A DNA stretch of 64,000 nt from assembly GCF_963678635.1 (NCBI RefSeq), contig NC_087063.1, positions 58,164,759-58,228,758 on the forward strand. Reading direction: 5' to 3'. Position numbers and translations under genes: made by a program. Origin of the DNA: Symsagittifera roscoffensis. Taxonomy: Eukaryota > Xenacoelomorpha > Acoela > Convolutidae. The notes under the pieces were generated by a model, which ran no database searches, was not told the DNA's origin, and saw nothing but the letters and a program-made list of their open reading frames with translations. Shown here piece by piece: positions 1-12,059 of the stretch. Position 1 is the stretch's first letter. Each line of letters begins with the position of its first letter.

Positions 1-1340
1 CATACTGATTGTTTTGGCAATCTAGATATAGTGGAATATGTTTTAAGGTATTTATTTATGTAGTATCTGATTTAATTTTTACTGCGTGTTTACATTCTAA
101 AGTGGCGATGTTTCGTCTTTTGCGAGACAGAATTTTAAATTTTGTGGTATTTCTACAGTTGTTTTTTATGCAGGTAGTTCAGGTGGTGTATTTCGACTGA
201 GTGTAATTGGTAAAGCAAGATTTTTGGCTGCTGTCCAAAAATATGTATTTTTGGAAATTTCAATAATAAGTTGAAATCTGTATACTCTATGTTTTGGATT
301 AGTTTTCTGTGTGAAAGAAAAATTATAGGTTTGCGATAAGTAAACAAAACTGTTGGACGCTTTGATCCAAGAAGTAGGAGTTCGTATTCTGTTAATCTAT
401 ATTTTCCGGTTGTACATTCTCTCACAAGTGTGGAGAGTTTGCGTTCTGCCTGTGTAAAAAGTTTTGATTTTTACTGATATAAGGTAAGTTTTGTTTATGC
501 CTTGATGGGATTGTAAAATGGCTGCAAAAATTCCAAAATTGGAAGCATCGCACAAAGCATAGAAGAGTTGGTTTAATTCTGGAGTTTTTTTTAAAGTTTG
601 TTCTGTGAGAAGAGTTTTAGTTTCATCGAAACGTTTCTGGTGTTCTAAAGACCATTTGATATTATTTCGTTGTCGAAGAATGTTGGAAAACGGTCTGAGA
701 TATAGTTGCCTTTTTAAAAACAATTACTTAGGAAGTTTAGCATTCCAAGCATTTCTTGGACTTTATTTTTATTGGATGATGGTTGGCTTTCAAATTTGGA
801 TCTATTCGGGATTCTTAAAATGTCAATAATATGTCCAAGAAATGTTACGCGGGTGAGGAAAAAAATTTTTTATCTGGGGCTGCTTTCATTTTTCTCTTAA
901 CAAAGTTTGGTGATATTTATCTACAGACCTAAACATTTCTTGTTTTGTTTGGGATTGTACAAAGATATCGTCCTAATTGTAATGATGTTTTTGCTGAAAG
1001 TTAGTGGTCCAAAAATTTTAGTCATAAATGCAGAAGAAGCTGCTGGTCCCATGGATAAACCAAAAAACTATCTTTTGAATGCTTATTGTGGATTTTCAAT
1101 AACGAATTGCTTGAGTCGACGTGATTGTTCATCTAATGGCTTTTGATTGCATGCAGTATTCATATTAGCGGTGCCATGATAGTGTCTGTTTTTTTTTGTT
1201 AATTTTACTGGTAATGGTTCTATGGGCCAGTTGCAACTTGTTTCGTCAATTAGAGATTTTTTGTATCGTGCTTCTGAAACAATTTTAAGTGGTTCTCCTT
1301 TAGCGAGAACAGTTACTGGTTTATAATTGGGTTTCGTTTG
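1..1340 (-). pseudogene. Ty3/Gypsy pol remnant: reverse transcriptase to RNase H
   Basis: Broken minus-strand reading frames that together read as the RT and RNase H part of a Gypsy-type polyprotein. Around 1005-1073 the segment GLSMGPAASSAFMTKIFGP matches the conserved RT block just before the catalytic YxDD box. The box itself is not readable in that frame. The longest open piece (397-723) carries the RT/RNase H hinge IKWSLEHQKRF and the RNase H start CDASNFGIFAAILQ, with the catalytic Asp of the 'DAS' motif. Many stops and frameshifts separate the pieces, so this is an inactive relic. It continues leftwards out of the window. Upstream on the same strand lie protease (2290-2560) and gag (3170-3520) remnants in normal Gypsy order. 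Family membership is from motif knowledge; exact borders are uncertain. Confidence 0.72.
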
Positions 1341-1656
1341 TATTGTCTTCTTTGTTTACTGGTGATATGATTTTCTACTTTTCGAGAATGTCTAGAAGTT
1401 TTCTTTATTTTGTCTTGCATAGGTATTAGTTTTCTACTTGCGTGTTACTTTTTGAAAACCACGTCGGTTTTAAGTGGAAGATGTAGTAGTGAAAGTATTT
1501 TTTTAACGTCAAATTTTGATGTGATTTAAACCGTAGGACATTTTATTGCAAATTGTTCAAATTCTTGTTGGTTAATTAAAGAATGTTTAAAATAAACATT
1601 GTCACAAATTGTTGTTGTTCATCTGTGTGTTTTGAGACTCGGAATGTTGATTCAAT

Positions 1657-1938
1657 TTAGAGGGTTTTTGTGAAATAATCCAAGTTTCGTTTTGAATCAT
1701 TAAAAATCATAATAACGGACAAATCTTCAAAAAGAATTATTGATTCAAAGGCATCTAGTAGGTTCAAAATATTGTTTACTCTGACTGCTCTTCTCTGTGT
1801 AGGGTGAACTCTTGCATTTGTTTCGCAATATCCTAAGATTTTTACAGGAAGTGTAATTTTGTATGGTGAACTACTGTTTGCATGTATTGCTATTATATCT
1901 GTTTTTGTATCTTTTGCGTATTTAATAAATGAAATCAT
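1657..1938 (-). pseudogene. Gypsy pol linker between protease and RT
   Basis: Open minus-strand stretch of 93 codons lying between the protease remnant and the RT remnant of the same element. It contains ITLPVKILGYCETNARVHPT and ends with FNDSKRNLDYFTKTL. No catalytic motif is visible. Position and orientation fit the poorly conserved stretch that precedes RT in this kind of polyprotein. It has an ATG, but the surrounding frame is broken, so I read it as a fragment rather than a gene. Confidence 0.5.
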
Positions 1939-2289
1939 TAATCTATAGGATGATTGATTGGTTTGAATTCAAGACCAGACATATATAGTTTTTGTTTATT
2001 TTGATCAGTGTTATGTTGATGTATTTGATTGATAGAAAAATTATATTCATGTATTGTTAGTGGATTCAGATGTTTTCTTTGTTGATTATATGCAGGAGAA
2101 ATTTTTTTTAAAAATATGGTTTACATATCTAATCTTTGAAAAAATGTTAGGGATGTTTTAGTTTTTTTTTATTTGTCTTTGATTTCCAATTTACTGTTTA
2201 AGATAATTATAGTTGGGACGTATTTATAAATAAATGGGATTCCAACTATATTGTGTTTAATGTCTGTTCTGTGGAATATTAGTTTGAAG

Positions 2290-2560
2290 GGTTATATAAA
2301 AGTTGGTTTTGTTCTATCGTTCGAGTTGGAATAAGAAACAATTGAATTGAATATTTTGTTAAACTTGTGCCTTGTGAAGTGGCTATTTTCCTCGAGGTTT
2401 TTGTTGAGGAAAATATTGGATGTAGATTTTGTTTTTCGGTCCATGTAGGAATGTTAATAACGTTTCAGTTTATGCCAGAATCATATGAATTTTCTATTTC
2501 GAAATGAAAGTTTTCGGGCTTTCTACAAAGGTGGCTTTCCAATTTTTTCTGTTAATAGTA
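2290..2560 (-). pseudogene. Gypsy aspartic protease remnant
   Basis: Minus-strand translation contains YDSGIN where the catalytic D(S/T)GA is expected, then IPTWTEKQNLHP, and about 35 codons later IPTRTIEQNQLL. The plus-strand copy at 11.4-11.7 kb has the matching order DSGAES, TTWNDKQSLLPKL and VPTRTMEQNKLL. The two loci are therefore copies of one protease. The frame is interrupted by stops and the Ala of the active-site triplet neighbourhood is lost, so it cannot be functional. Confidence 0.65.
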
Positions 2561-2580
2561 ATTTTGATTTGTTTTATTCT

Positions 2581-2923
2581 GGCATATAGTGCTCATATTT
2601 ATATTAGTTTCATTTGTATGTGGACCGTAATTTGTGCCTTCTGAAGGTTAAACATTTTTTAGAGCTGCGCTATTGAGTGTGGTTTGAAATAGTGCTCTAC
2701 GTCTATGAATCCAACTATGATGTAGAGGTGTATTTATGGTAATTTTTTTGATTTTTTTTCCGGCATATCTTGCTCATATTTGAATTAGTTTCATTTGTAT
2801 GTGGAGCGTATTTTGTGGTTTCTAAAGACTAAAACGTTTTTAGAGCTGCGCCATTGAGTGTAGTTTGAAATAGTGCTGTACGTCTATGAATCCAAATATG
2901 ATGTAGAAGTGTATTTATTGATT
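2581..2923. repeat. Two-copy tandem duplication, period ~181 bp
   Basis: The stretch beginning 'ggcatatagtgctcat' (2581) is repeated as 'ggcatatcttgctcat' (2762). Both copies then share 'ttagtttcatttgtatgtgg' and 'acgtctatgaatccaa', and both end in 'gtgtatttat'. The copies differ at a modest number of sites, so this is an older local duplication inside the Gypsy remnant. Confidence 0.85.
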
Positions 2924-3169
2924 CTGGTCCCATATTTATAATTAGCTTGGCTGTAACAGCAGTTATTTAGTCTTCTAGTAAACAATCACGATTTGTTCCT
3001 GTAAAAACCCTTAGTGGTTAATTAGATGTTATAGATGATCCACCCATAAATTATGAAATCATTGTCATTTTGAGTGACTCTGCTGTGTTTAATTTTTGTG
3101 TATAGTTTGTAAGTTGATTTTTTGTAAATTCATGTTGTTGTAAATTGTAAGATAGTGGAATTTTGTTTC

Positions 3170-3520
3170 TCATTGATTCGGGTTGGTAACCATGAGTGTT
3201 TGTATGGTTTTGTTGTTGCATATTATTACTAAGCTGTTTCCGATTTTGTCTTCACGAAAAACTTTTGTTGTAATTGTCGTGGTTGTTGAGAATTTAAAGA
3301 AGTTTCGAAAAAATCTCGTTAAAAAAACATCTGGATGATTAATGTTTTTCCAATGATTGTTTCGTTGTTTTTTTTGTTGTTGATTTTTATCGAAGTTATC
3401 TTCATCTTCAGATGAGTGTGGTTGTCTTCTTGTGAATTGCTTGTTAATTGGATTTTTATTTTCTTGAAAAAAAATGATAACTTTTAGTGCGGTCTGTCGA
3501 AGTTTTTCGTATATCACCAA
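3170..3520 (-). pseudogene. Gypsy gag N-terminal remnant
   Basis: A 116-codon minus-strand ORF with an Asn/Gln-rich polar stretch containing QPHSSEDEDNFDKNQQQ. The plus-strand gag at 9188 has the corresponding QPQYSEDEDYYSQNQQ, so these are paralogous gag starts. No zinc knuckle survives here. Its place upstream of the protease and RT remnants on the same strand supports the call. The frame is lost after this piece. Confidence 0.6.
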
Positions 3521-4199
3521 AAAAGTTGATCTAGGTACTGGTTTTGGAAATTATTGGGTATGAATATGTTCTTCAGACTGTTTTTGTATTTCTTCGTTTA
3601 CAAAGAGTGATGCAAATTGGATATCTTTTTTTGTTAAGTTTCTGGTACCGTTTAAGGGTTTTCTGTGTATTGATAAATGTTGAATTTAAACCATTATTGA
3701 AATTTAACTATTGTTGTGTTAAGTTTCTTGTAACGTTAAGGGTTTCTTCTTTATTGTTAAATGCTGAATTAATTTTTGGTTGTTCCTTCGTTGAATAATG
3801 CTTTATTATTTAAAGGTGTTACGTCAGTTGTGAGTCGAGGTACGCTTAGATAATCTCTTTGTATGGAAATGGTTGCAATTGCTGCCCTTGAAATATTTTT
3901 GGGATGTTGACAAAAGACATGACTTCAGTCAGGGTCCCATTCATAATCTGTTTCATCTTCCAATTTTATTTCATTGTTTGTTTGCGGTTTTGAATTTTTT
4001 CTTGATTGTAAAGTCAGGGCTGAATTATGTTGGAAAATAATCTATACTGAACCGTGCTAGGATTCTTTAAATGTCTACTTTAATTTTTTGTGATATATGA
4101 CTATCGGTGAGTTTTTCACGAATTGAGTCGAGGGATCGTGAAAAAAAAAAGATTTATTTCGCGGTCTCACTACTTCGTTTCGAGATGTTCGCAGTGGTG

Positions 4200-4399
4200 N
4201 NNNNNNNNNNNNNNNNNNNNNNNNNNNNNNNNNNNNNNNNNNNNNNNNNNNNNNNNNNNNNNNNNNNNNNNNNNNNNNNNNNNNNNNNNNNNNNNNNNNN
4301 NNNNNNNNNNNNNNNNNNNNNNNNNNNNNNNNNNNNNNNNNNNNNNNNNNNNNNNNNNNNNNNNNNNNNNNNNNNNNNNNNNNNNNNNNNNNNNNNNNN
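4200..4399. other. Assembly gap (200 N)
   Basis: Exactly 200 consecutive N. Apparent ORFs that cross it are artefacts. Its round length suggests a placeholder, so the real distance between the minus-strand Gypsy copy and the sequence at 4.4 kb is unknown. Confidence 0.99.
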
Positions 4400-5835
4400 T
4401 CTCGGTCTGTTTTTTTTGAAAATTTTCACTATAAATGTTTTTCAAAAAACTCCTACAAAACTGTTCGCAAAAAAAACGAAAAAAACTGTTCGTAAAAGTA
4501 GAATTAAAATCAATCAATTAAACTTGCAATATTTTCAAAGAAAAGATGTTAGAAACAAGTTTTTTAAAAAAAAAACTACAGCTCATTTTACCGGCTAGCA
4601 GTTTTACCCGATTAAGGCAATTTCCAGAAAATTTTATTCAAAACAGCATGAAACCGAAAATTAAACACTAACTACTGAAGTTCAACAAACTATTTGGCGA
4701 CAATCTTTCTTCTCGTTTTGTTTCGTTCCACATGATTCAATTTTGGTCAACCCATCTTTTTGTGGTAAGTTTTAGGGTCAATTCGCCAAACTAGGATTTA
4801 GTAAGTTGGTCCCAAAAGGGCTGATCCCTTTCTCCTCCTTCCACCTTACACCTTCCACCTCCTTCCCTAATGTTGGCCTTTGATCACATGGTCCTTAAAA
4901 CAAAAGAGAAAACAAAAATGCGTCATTTCTAGGTCGACATTCAATCACACTTTTTATAAACTTTTACGCATTGACGTCAAATGACAATTAACAGACTTCG
5001 TTTCAAAAGAAAAGTCCATTTTTGAAGACGATCGCAATAAAGCTTTGTTTTTGCTTCAGATTTGTTTTGTTGATGAATGCAGCTCAGTTTAAAATTGTTC
5101 TATAAATGGTTTTAGGTCCAATTTCCTTAATGGGCTATTGATTTGGCGAATAGAGGAAATAATCTTGGATGTTTAAATTCAAAATAAAGAAGCGTTTTTG
5201 TTTCCTGGAATTTGAAATCTTGTTAAATGTATTTTAAAATTGCTTTCATCTTTGGAAGAATTACACCGAAAAAGGATTTTTAATGATTCAAAAAAACTTA
5301 TTTTGTGTTAGTGTTGACTACGCTTCGATTTCAACCGATAAAAATAAAAACCATCATAACAGACTCGGTAAATTTGCTATCGTTTTCCAATAATTTTGAC
5401 ATATAAAAACTCTATCAGCTTTTAATTAAATTTTTGAATGAACACAACAATCCATGAAGTTAAATAGCTCAAATTCAATCGATCAACTTTGATGAAACTT
5501 CTTAGATATTCTAACCTTGAACATAACTCGTGAGTTGATCAGTTTGTGGTCAATAGATCTTATATAATGGATATGCATTTCACATTTTTGATTTCACCAC
5601 TCCTAGTGGGAAGGAGCTCTATGACTTGGTTTCATGGTAGAACTATGACAAGATTTTTTGTAGTTTTTTGAGTCAAAACGTATTCTAGAACTTTTCTATC
5701 AAGTGAAAAAATAATTTACCCGTTTTGTGCTTGATTTTATCAGTGATCTAAATGTCTCCAAATATATTGAAACTAGCAGAAAACAATGTGAAACTTCCGA
5801 TTAGCCTACCGGTCTTCCATTCTATGTATTATAAG
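4400..5835. other. Intergenic AT-rich stretch, nothing recognised
   Basis: No ORF with family resemblance, no clear repeat and no structured RNA seen. A pyrimidine-rich patch (about 4825-4870, cctcctt-type) is the only compositional feature. Confidence 0.5.
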
Positions 5836-6149
5836 CGTAAGGCGACAAGTCGTAATCGGCGACAACTCGTAAGCGACTATTCGTAACAAACGACAATTCG
5901 TAACAGTAGATTAGGCGGGGAACACTGATTTGCGCGCGGCAATATTTCTCTCGTGCCGGATGTAACTCGGGTCGAGATTTTTCGCCTAATTTGAAGCAAG
6001 ATTTGAGCGATTTGAGCGGTTGTTTTTAGACAATTACGCTCAAAATCTTGCTTCAAAATGAGCGGTTTGAGCGGTTTTTGAACGGTTTTATCTTGTTACG
6101 AGTTGTCACTTGTTACGAAATGTAGCCTGTTACTAGTTGTTGCCCTGCC
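5836..6149. mobile_element. hAT-like MITE, 314 bp, with 8-bp target duplication
   Basis: The two ends form imperfect terminal inverted repeats. The left end reads 'cgtaaggcgacaagtcgta'; the reverse complement of the right end reads 'ggcagggcaacaactagta'. Both ends contain tandem 'cgacaa(c/g)tcgtaa'-type subrepeats. The middle holds an inner inverted repeat ('gaagcaagatttgagcg' against 'cgctcaaaatcttgcttc'). The octamer 'attataag' flanks both sides (5828-5835 and 6150-6157), which is an 8-bp target-site duplication. A right end starting CAGGG (reverse complement) and an 8-bp duplication are typical of hAT elements. There is no coding capacity. Confidence 0.82.
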
Positions 6150-6289
6150 ATTATAAGATAAAGTATTGACTTTCTAAGGCATTAAGGTGGGAAGATGTTC
6201 TTACAACAAGAAACTTCTAAGCAGCTTCGAGTATCCCATGCCTTGTTATAGGTTAAGGCATGATATCCCAACTTATTGTAAGAGTTGAT

Positions 6290-6690
6290 ACTCATAGATA
6301 AAATCAGTCAAAATTAGAACCAGTTCTAAACCAGTATTTATAAACCAATTATATTATTGAACGTATCACTATAAAGTATTACTAACTAACCAATCATATT
6401 CCATCTCTAACATTGACACTTATTTGTAAGTGCTGAAACTACTTGTAGTTTCACTCCAGAACAATTTGAATAAAACTTTTATATACAGTTAATCTCCTCC
6501 TGGATAAACTCCAAGAACTAACTCGCATAAACCAGCATACACTAGATCTATTGAGACTAGGAGATATAAGAGTAGGATTGAGACCAGTATTAGACTAAGA
6601 AGTTGCACGAATCTATCTGACCGAAAATAAGATAGCGTGACGAGCAGATGGTGTACTTAATCTGAAATTACTCTATGAGTACAACCAATA
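6290..6690 (+). repeat. LTR-like segment of the AT-rich Gypsy family
   Basis: This plus-strand stretch matches the minus strand at 56.57-56.95 kb and 58.50-58.80 kb over its length. Shared words include 'agtatttataa', 'aaccaatcatattcca', 'attgagactaggagatataa', 'gtattagactaagaag' and 'aaaataagatagcgtgacga'. It lies upstream of the plus-strand gag, and its relatives lie downstream of 3' coding sequence, as expected of an LTR. An inverted repeat sits inside it (6434-6453, arms tgaaactac/gtagtttca). Exact LTR ends and primer-binding site were not resolved. Confidence 0.65.
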
Positions 6691-7871
6691 GGTCATAGCT
6701 GATCTGGTGCGACCAAAAGTCCCAAACAAGACATTGATTAACTTAGAATTAGACAATGGAATTTAGAATTAGACAATTGCAAAAGTGCAAAAATGCTAGA
6801 CGCAATAGATAATTTAATAGAAATGTTTCTACGTCTCAATAAATCTACGCCAAATTTCCAGACAGTACAAAAATACCAGGTATTGAAAGAAGACCAATAC
6901 TAGGAAACGAACCACTCTTTTACATGACAGTACGATGGAAACCGGACCAAGTTTTTGAATTTAGAATACTTTATGTATTTACTGACATGAAACGAATTTG
7001 AAGAACAATTCTTCAACAACCTTTATGGTGCTAAACCTACTATCTATAGAATAGCGACTGATAAAAAGAGCAGAAGTCGTTTTTCCCAAACTCTGCAGTA
7101 AATTAAAATTTTTGAATAAACATTTTTTTGAATAAAAAATACAAAAGTTAGTGTGTATTAAAAATCATTGTGGATTGACTTACTATTCTCCAACCCTCGA
7201 TCACAAATCACAACCCCTAGGCAAGATTAACTAGGAAAATCATAGATAAAAACCTAGTCATGAGAATTTAAAAAATCATTCTCACAAATTGATACACTCT
7301 CTCTTCAACCCGTCTACCTCGACAATCTAAGCCCCAAGTGAAGATAAACACGCAAAAACTGTAAGAACTAAGAGTTAAGCAAAATAAAAATTCTAACCCC
7401 CACATATTCCATCCATCAACCTTATAAAGAGATAAACCTAACCCTTATATCAAGAGATAATCTAGGCAGTAATTAATTAAGTGTATTACATAATTGTTCA
7501 AATAAAAACAATAGACACGATCTTGTAATCACACCGCACAGACAAACAAAAATGATATATTAGGTCAAAAAAACAAAAACACGAGAAAAGACAATCATAA
7601 CAAAACAAAAGCAAATTATCAAAAGGAGATTTTCAAAACGTCGAAACGCAGTCTCAGAATCAGGAAAAATCACAATACAGGAACTTCAAGACTTCAAAAA
7701 TTCAATAAATAAAAATAACCCGATAGACGACCAAAGCGACAACATCATCGGCAGTAAAAGGAAAACGCAAAATAAAATTTCATAAATCAACAAACCAAAA
7801 CGTCTATATAAATGGAATCAACCAATAAGACATATTGAAGGTTATACACTAACAGTTCTACACTATAAAAC
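6690..7871. other. Leader region of the plus-strand Gypsy copy, no gene seen
   Basis: Lies between the LTR-like segment and the first open reading frame on the plus strand. It is AT-rich with scattered stops in all frames. Probably leader plus decayed sequence; no motif could be assigned. Confidence 0.4.
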
Positions 7872-9187
7872 ATGATCGAATACAACAAAACTTTCGATGA
7901 TAACTCGATGCTCCCATTTTTCAAAAAACCACAAAATGATCCCGCCCGAGGACATGCACAATTTTGTTACATCTTAATTGTTAATTTATTTATTTATTTG
8001 AAAAGGGAAATAGCCCATGAAAACAAGAAGTTCCTGATCTCAGAAATCCTTAACCACTATCTTAAAGGTATGTGTAATATCACATCTTATTACGGTATAT
8101 TTACAGTTGAAATAGTATCACCAAAACCAAATCACGCTACACATCAAATACAAACAGATGATATAGATATAAAAATTTTTCACAGACTATATAAGAAATA
8201 TACAACACCAAAACTCACAAAGAGCAGTTTCATAATTCACAAACGATGATTTTTTAAATATCTACAGCTATCTATCTATACTAGAATTGAAATGAAACAC
8301 GAAATGAGTCACCAACTCAGACATCCCGACATTCAACTGTACGACAATAAATCTGTATTTTCTCAAAATTTTCAAAAACAATCCGTGAAAATCTCTTTCG
8401 TAACGAAATCTCACATATTGTTAAACATTATCTACAAAAGCTTTTAGCATGGTTCATAATTGATTGTTTTGTACATAACATTGATCTCATAGCACTATCA
8501 AGAAAAAGTTTTCGATCACGAAAATCAGACGAAGAAACTGTATTAGCAGATAAAACAGATTATGTTTGGGTCCCTGATTGGTCTTATCCATTGTTTATTA
8601 TTATATCAACTGATATATCAAGTCAAGCAATCACCACCATTTCTTTCAATAAAAACTATGTTAGATAAATTATAAAGCAAGGTTCACTGACAGATCACGG
8701 AATAATAGCTTAAGCTCCACATCCATTACACACCAGAAATAATAAATGGAACAAAAAATCTTAAACAACCAGATGTTCAGACTCTATCACATTTCATTAA
8801 GAAAGAAATAGACGAAACAATGCCAACAACAACGTAACAAAGCATTTCCCCCATTCATCCTACACTTACAATTTCAAAAAACAAAATTACAGCGTTTACG
8901 CAAACAATTTTACAATGCACAGTAAAATCATCTGTTATTTCAAAATAAAACTCATAAATTGATTATTAAACATGTAAATCACTAACGACATCACGACAAA
9001 CAAATAAACAAAAAACGTCTAATAGAAACAAATTTTCAGATCATAACTACAATTTTTTTGCAGAATCCAAAACAACAAAACCCCCCTATATGTACAGTAA
9101 AAACCAATCACAAGCACAAAACTGAAATCAAAACGTACCACAACAACCTCTCAAACAGTATTTTTTAACGATCAACCATGAGCTACA
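7872..9187 (+). pseudogene. Decayed plus-strand ORF upstream of gag, function unknown
   Basis: An ATG-started 125-codon ORF (7872-8249) has a hydrophobic patch (FCYILIVNLFIYL, residues ~37-49) and no recognised domain. After its stop, further in-frame pieces are readable to about 8.7 kb, for example DYVWVPDWSYPLFIIIST near 8550-8605, separated by stops. The position before gag suggests an N-terminal extension or extra ORF of the same LTR element. I do not recognise the family. Confidence 0.35.
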
Positions 9188-10332
9188 ATGGATCGTAGCA
9201 AAAATTATCCATTTTTCCAGCAAAACAAAATCTTGACCAATAAACACCATACAAGGACAAGGAATCAACCGCAGTATTCAGAAGATGAAGATTACTACAG
9301 CCAGAATCAACAACGATTCAGTACAAATCAACAAAACAATAATTTGAATATTTTTCAACCAGATCTCATTTATCAATCAGATCCTTTCAAACCATATACA
9401 CGAAACGAACAAGCACAACAAACAAGACATAACCCAACATCATACAATAATAACTTTCAATCGCAAAATCCTATAATGACACAAAGTTATCAAAACCAAC
9501 TCAAATGCAGAATGAAAACCCATTACCATAGTATTTACAACAACAAGAACTAACAAAAACACAACTTACAAATTTTTCTCAAATACCAAATGCCGCAGAA
9601 TCACTGCAAATGACTGTGAATCCATACCATATGGGTAGATCTTCTATAACTTCTGATAAACCACTAATGGTAATCACAGGAGCAGATCCTGATTACTCAG
9701 TGGAAGATTATTTAAACGCAGTTACAGTCAACTTATTTTTAAATATAGGATCGTAACCAATAAATACACCACTTCATCAAAATTGGATACATAGATGCAC
9801 AGCTCTAATCCAAACCGCACTTGATGGCGCAGCCCAAAAGTGGTTTTCGGTTTAACCTAAAGATATTAAATCAGATTGGAAAAGATTCGCACAAAAATTT
9901 TCAAAACAATTCGACTCTGAAAGAAACAAACAACATCAAAGAGTTCTATGCAACGAAATTCGTAGATTCCCTAATGAAACAATTAAACAATTTTTAGTAA
10001 GAATCGAAACCTTGGTAAGACAAGCATATTCCCTTAAGACGCATGACTATATAAACATTAAAATGACAGAAATTTTAATGATGACTCTAATGGTACAATT
10101 ACGAAAAATTGTGGAAAAAAGAGAGCATCGCACCCATCTTCAACCCAAAATAGATTTCCGAAAACTAGTAGATAAACTAGAACATGCTGAAATCACATTG
10201 AAACTGGAAGAAACAGAAAATTTAAAATTACAATACTTAAACAACATCCATACAACTACTTCACAAATAAGTATAATTCATGACTCTGACACTGAAGTAG
10301 CTGAAAAAATCATTAAAGTATTAAATATCTAA
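9188..10332 (+). pseudogene. Gypsy gag (capsid) remnant
   Basis: Starts at an ATG with a polar Asn/Gln-rich region containing YSEDEDYYSQNQQ. The capsid core is then readable through frameshifts and stops, with ALDGAAQKWFSV near 9820-9850, SDWKRFAQKFSKQFDSE near 9870-9925, and RRFPNETIKQFLVRIETLV near 9963-10015. The last open piece (10012-10332) continues with HLQPKIDFRKLVDKLEHAEI. The order W..F...F, then a conserved helix pair, is the usual Ty3/Gypsy capsid pattern. Stops at about 9750 and 9855 and a frame change make it inactive. It is a paralogue of the minus-strand gag at 3170-3520. Confidence 0.75.
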
Positions 10333-10339
10333 GAAAAAA

Positions 10340-11100
10340 ATCCAAATTTTAAGGCAAACCATCATTCAAAAATGGTGTAACTAATGCCGTAGATATCATT
10401 ATACCTTTGCTGAATGTAGACAGGAGCAACATAATAGTCAGAACAAACCAGAGAATTTTAGAGAACCAGATAAATCATTTCATCAGTATACGAAAAAAGA
10501 TCAAAATTAACCAGACAAAATTAATCACGGTAAAAATAGTTCAAGGAAACCACTTCCAGATAACTATAATACCTCTAGACAATAATCACCTTACAGAAAT
10601 AACTACCGCGGAAGATCTCCAGATTAAAGAAATTCACGAAATTTCCCACATAATAGATATAGTCGATCAAACAGTCAAAACATTCAATATCGAAATAATT
10701 GTTTAAGGTCAAACTCGAACAATAGTGATTACTCCAATTACAATAGAAATCGTTCACATTCAAACGCTCGGAACAAATATTTTTCAAACGACCGTTCTAT
10801 ATTTTCCTCATATAACCGAAACAGAAACTATCCAAACATTAGGAATAGGCAATACCCAGATAATAAATCACGAAACTTTTAAAACGAAAGATCAAACTTT
10901 AATAATTATCACAATAGATCACATGGCAATTCCTAGAACCGAAAATCTAATTACTCAAATCGACAAAAAAATATTCGCAGACGCCAAATAGGAATAAGAT
11001 ACAATACCAAAATTCACAACAAAACTATAGAAGTAGCACACTTAAACATTAAAGACAAATCAACCAAGTACAATCAACTGAAGAAACCCAATCAGACCCT
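10340..11100 (+). pseudogene. Gag nucleocapsid: degenerate zinc knuckle and Arg/Ser/Asn-rich tail
   Basis: Around 10371-10420 the frame reads CN*CRRYHYTFAEC. This is a CCHC zinc knuckle spoiled by a stop and by displacement of the His. Behind it, one frame is rich in Arg, Asn, Ser and Tyr (words such as NYRGRSP, NRYSRSNSQ, NRNRSHSN) up to about 10990, as in nucleic-acid-binding nucleocapsid tails. The reported open stretches 10407-10706 and 10725-10991 are other frames over the same DNA and have no family resemblance. Several stops interrupt it. Confidence 0.6.
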
Positions 11101-11107
11101 CCCGGTA

Positions 11108-11872
11108 TTGTTACAGAGAATTCAGAACTTTCAACTATATCACATCAATTGTGAATTCACAGATGATGAGAGCGAAACAGAAAATACGCTTTCAATAAAT
11201 ATGCTTCAAATTGAAAATGAATACGAAACACTTTCAGAATCGAATTATTACCAAAACAATAAAAGCCATTTCCAAAACCCTGATAATATCCAAGAAATAA
11301 CAGAGTATACCGAACAAGAACTTGAAGGAAGTTCTAGCACAAACAATATAAACCAGAATACAGCAAATAAAGTACAAATACTAAAAGAAAAAGTTTGGAC
11401 ACTCATCTTAAAAAGTCCAAAGAGCAAAGATTTTCAATCACCAGACCTGGAAATTAATTTTTTAAAGGACTCAGGAGCAGAATCATTTATTGTAAGCCTT
11501 ACCACATGGAATGATAAGCAATCATTACTTCCAAAATTAACATTTTTACCTTAAAAAACCTCAAGCAAATTAGTCACATCATAAAGATCAAACTTAACAA
11601 ATTTTGGAAAAATTCAATTACTCCTTGTTCCCACTCGAACAATGGAACAAAATAAACTTCTAACTAAATCCTTCAAACAAACAATCCATATCACAGATAT
11701 AAAACACGATATCGCTGGGATACCATTTATTACTAAACATTTTTCCACTATTAATATCCTAAATAGCAAAACGCACATAAAGGCTAAATATAAAAGAATG
11801 AAAAACACATCACTTACATTCTTTCGAAGAATAAACAAACAACGTCCATTTTTCTCCAAATTTTACCCCCTA
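11108..11872 (+). pseudogene. Gypsy retropepsin (aspartic protease) remnant
   Basis: One plus-strand frame covers 11108-11872 with few stops. Residues ~117-121 of the first piece read FLKDSGAES, the retropepsin active-site motif with Ser instead of Thr. TTWNDKQSLLPKL follows. After a stop at 11552, the same frame resumes with VPTRTMEQNKLL and DIKHDIAGIPFITKHF, the C-terminal half of the fold. The acidic N-terminal part (CEFTDDESETENT) is a linker from gag. RT is not present downstream: the element is truncated at about 12.05 kb. Nonsense codons show it is dead. Confidence 0.75.
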
Positions 11873-12059
11873 TAAAACCAAGAATGAAAACACCTGATCC
11901 ACTAGCTGGATATGTATATAACTTCTCAAGTCCACCAAAAATAACTTGAAACAAAACAAACAACGACTATACATGTCAAACCTTGAATTCAAGCGAATTC
12001 ATGAACTTTTTTAAGAAACTTTCTCATCAATTAAATTTACAAAAAATACAAATGTAACA

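Noticed and set aside
4107-4598. ORFs spanning the N run
   Set aside because: They exist only because N codons are translated as X; there is no real coding support.
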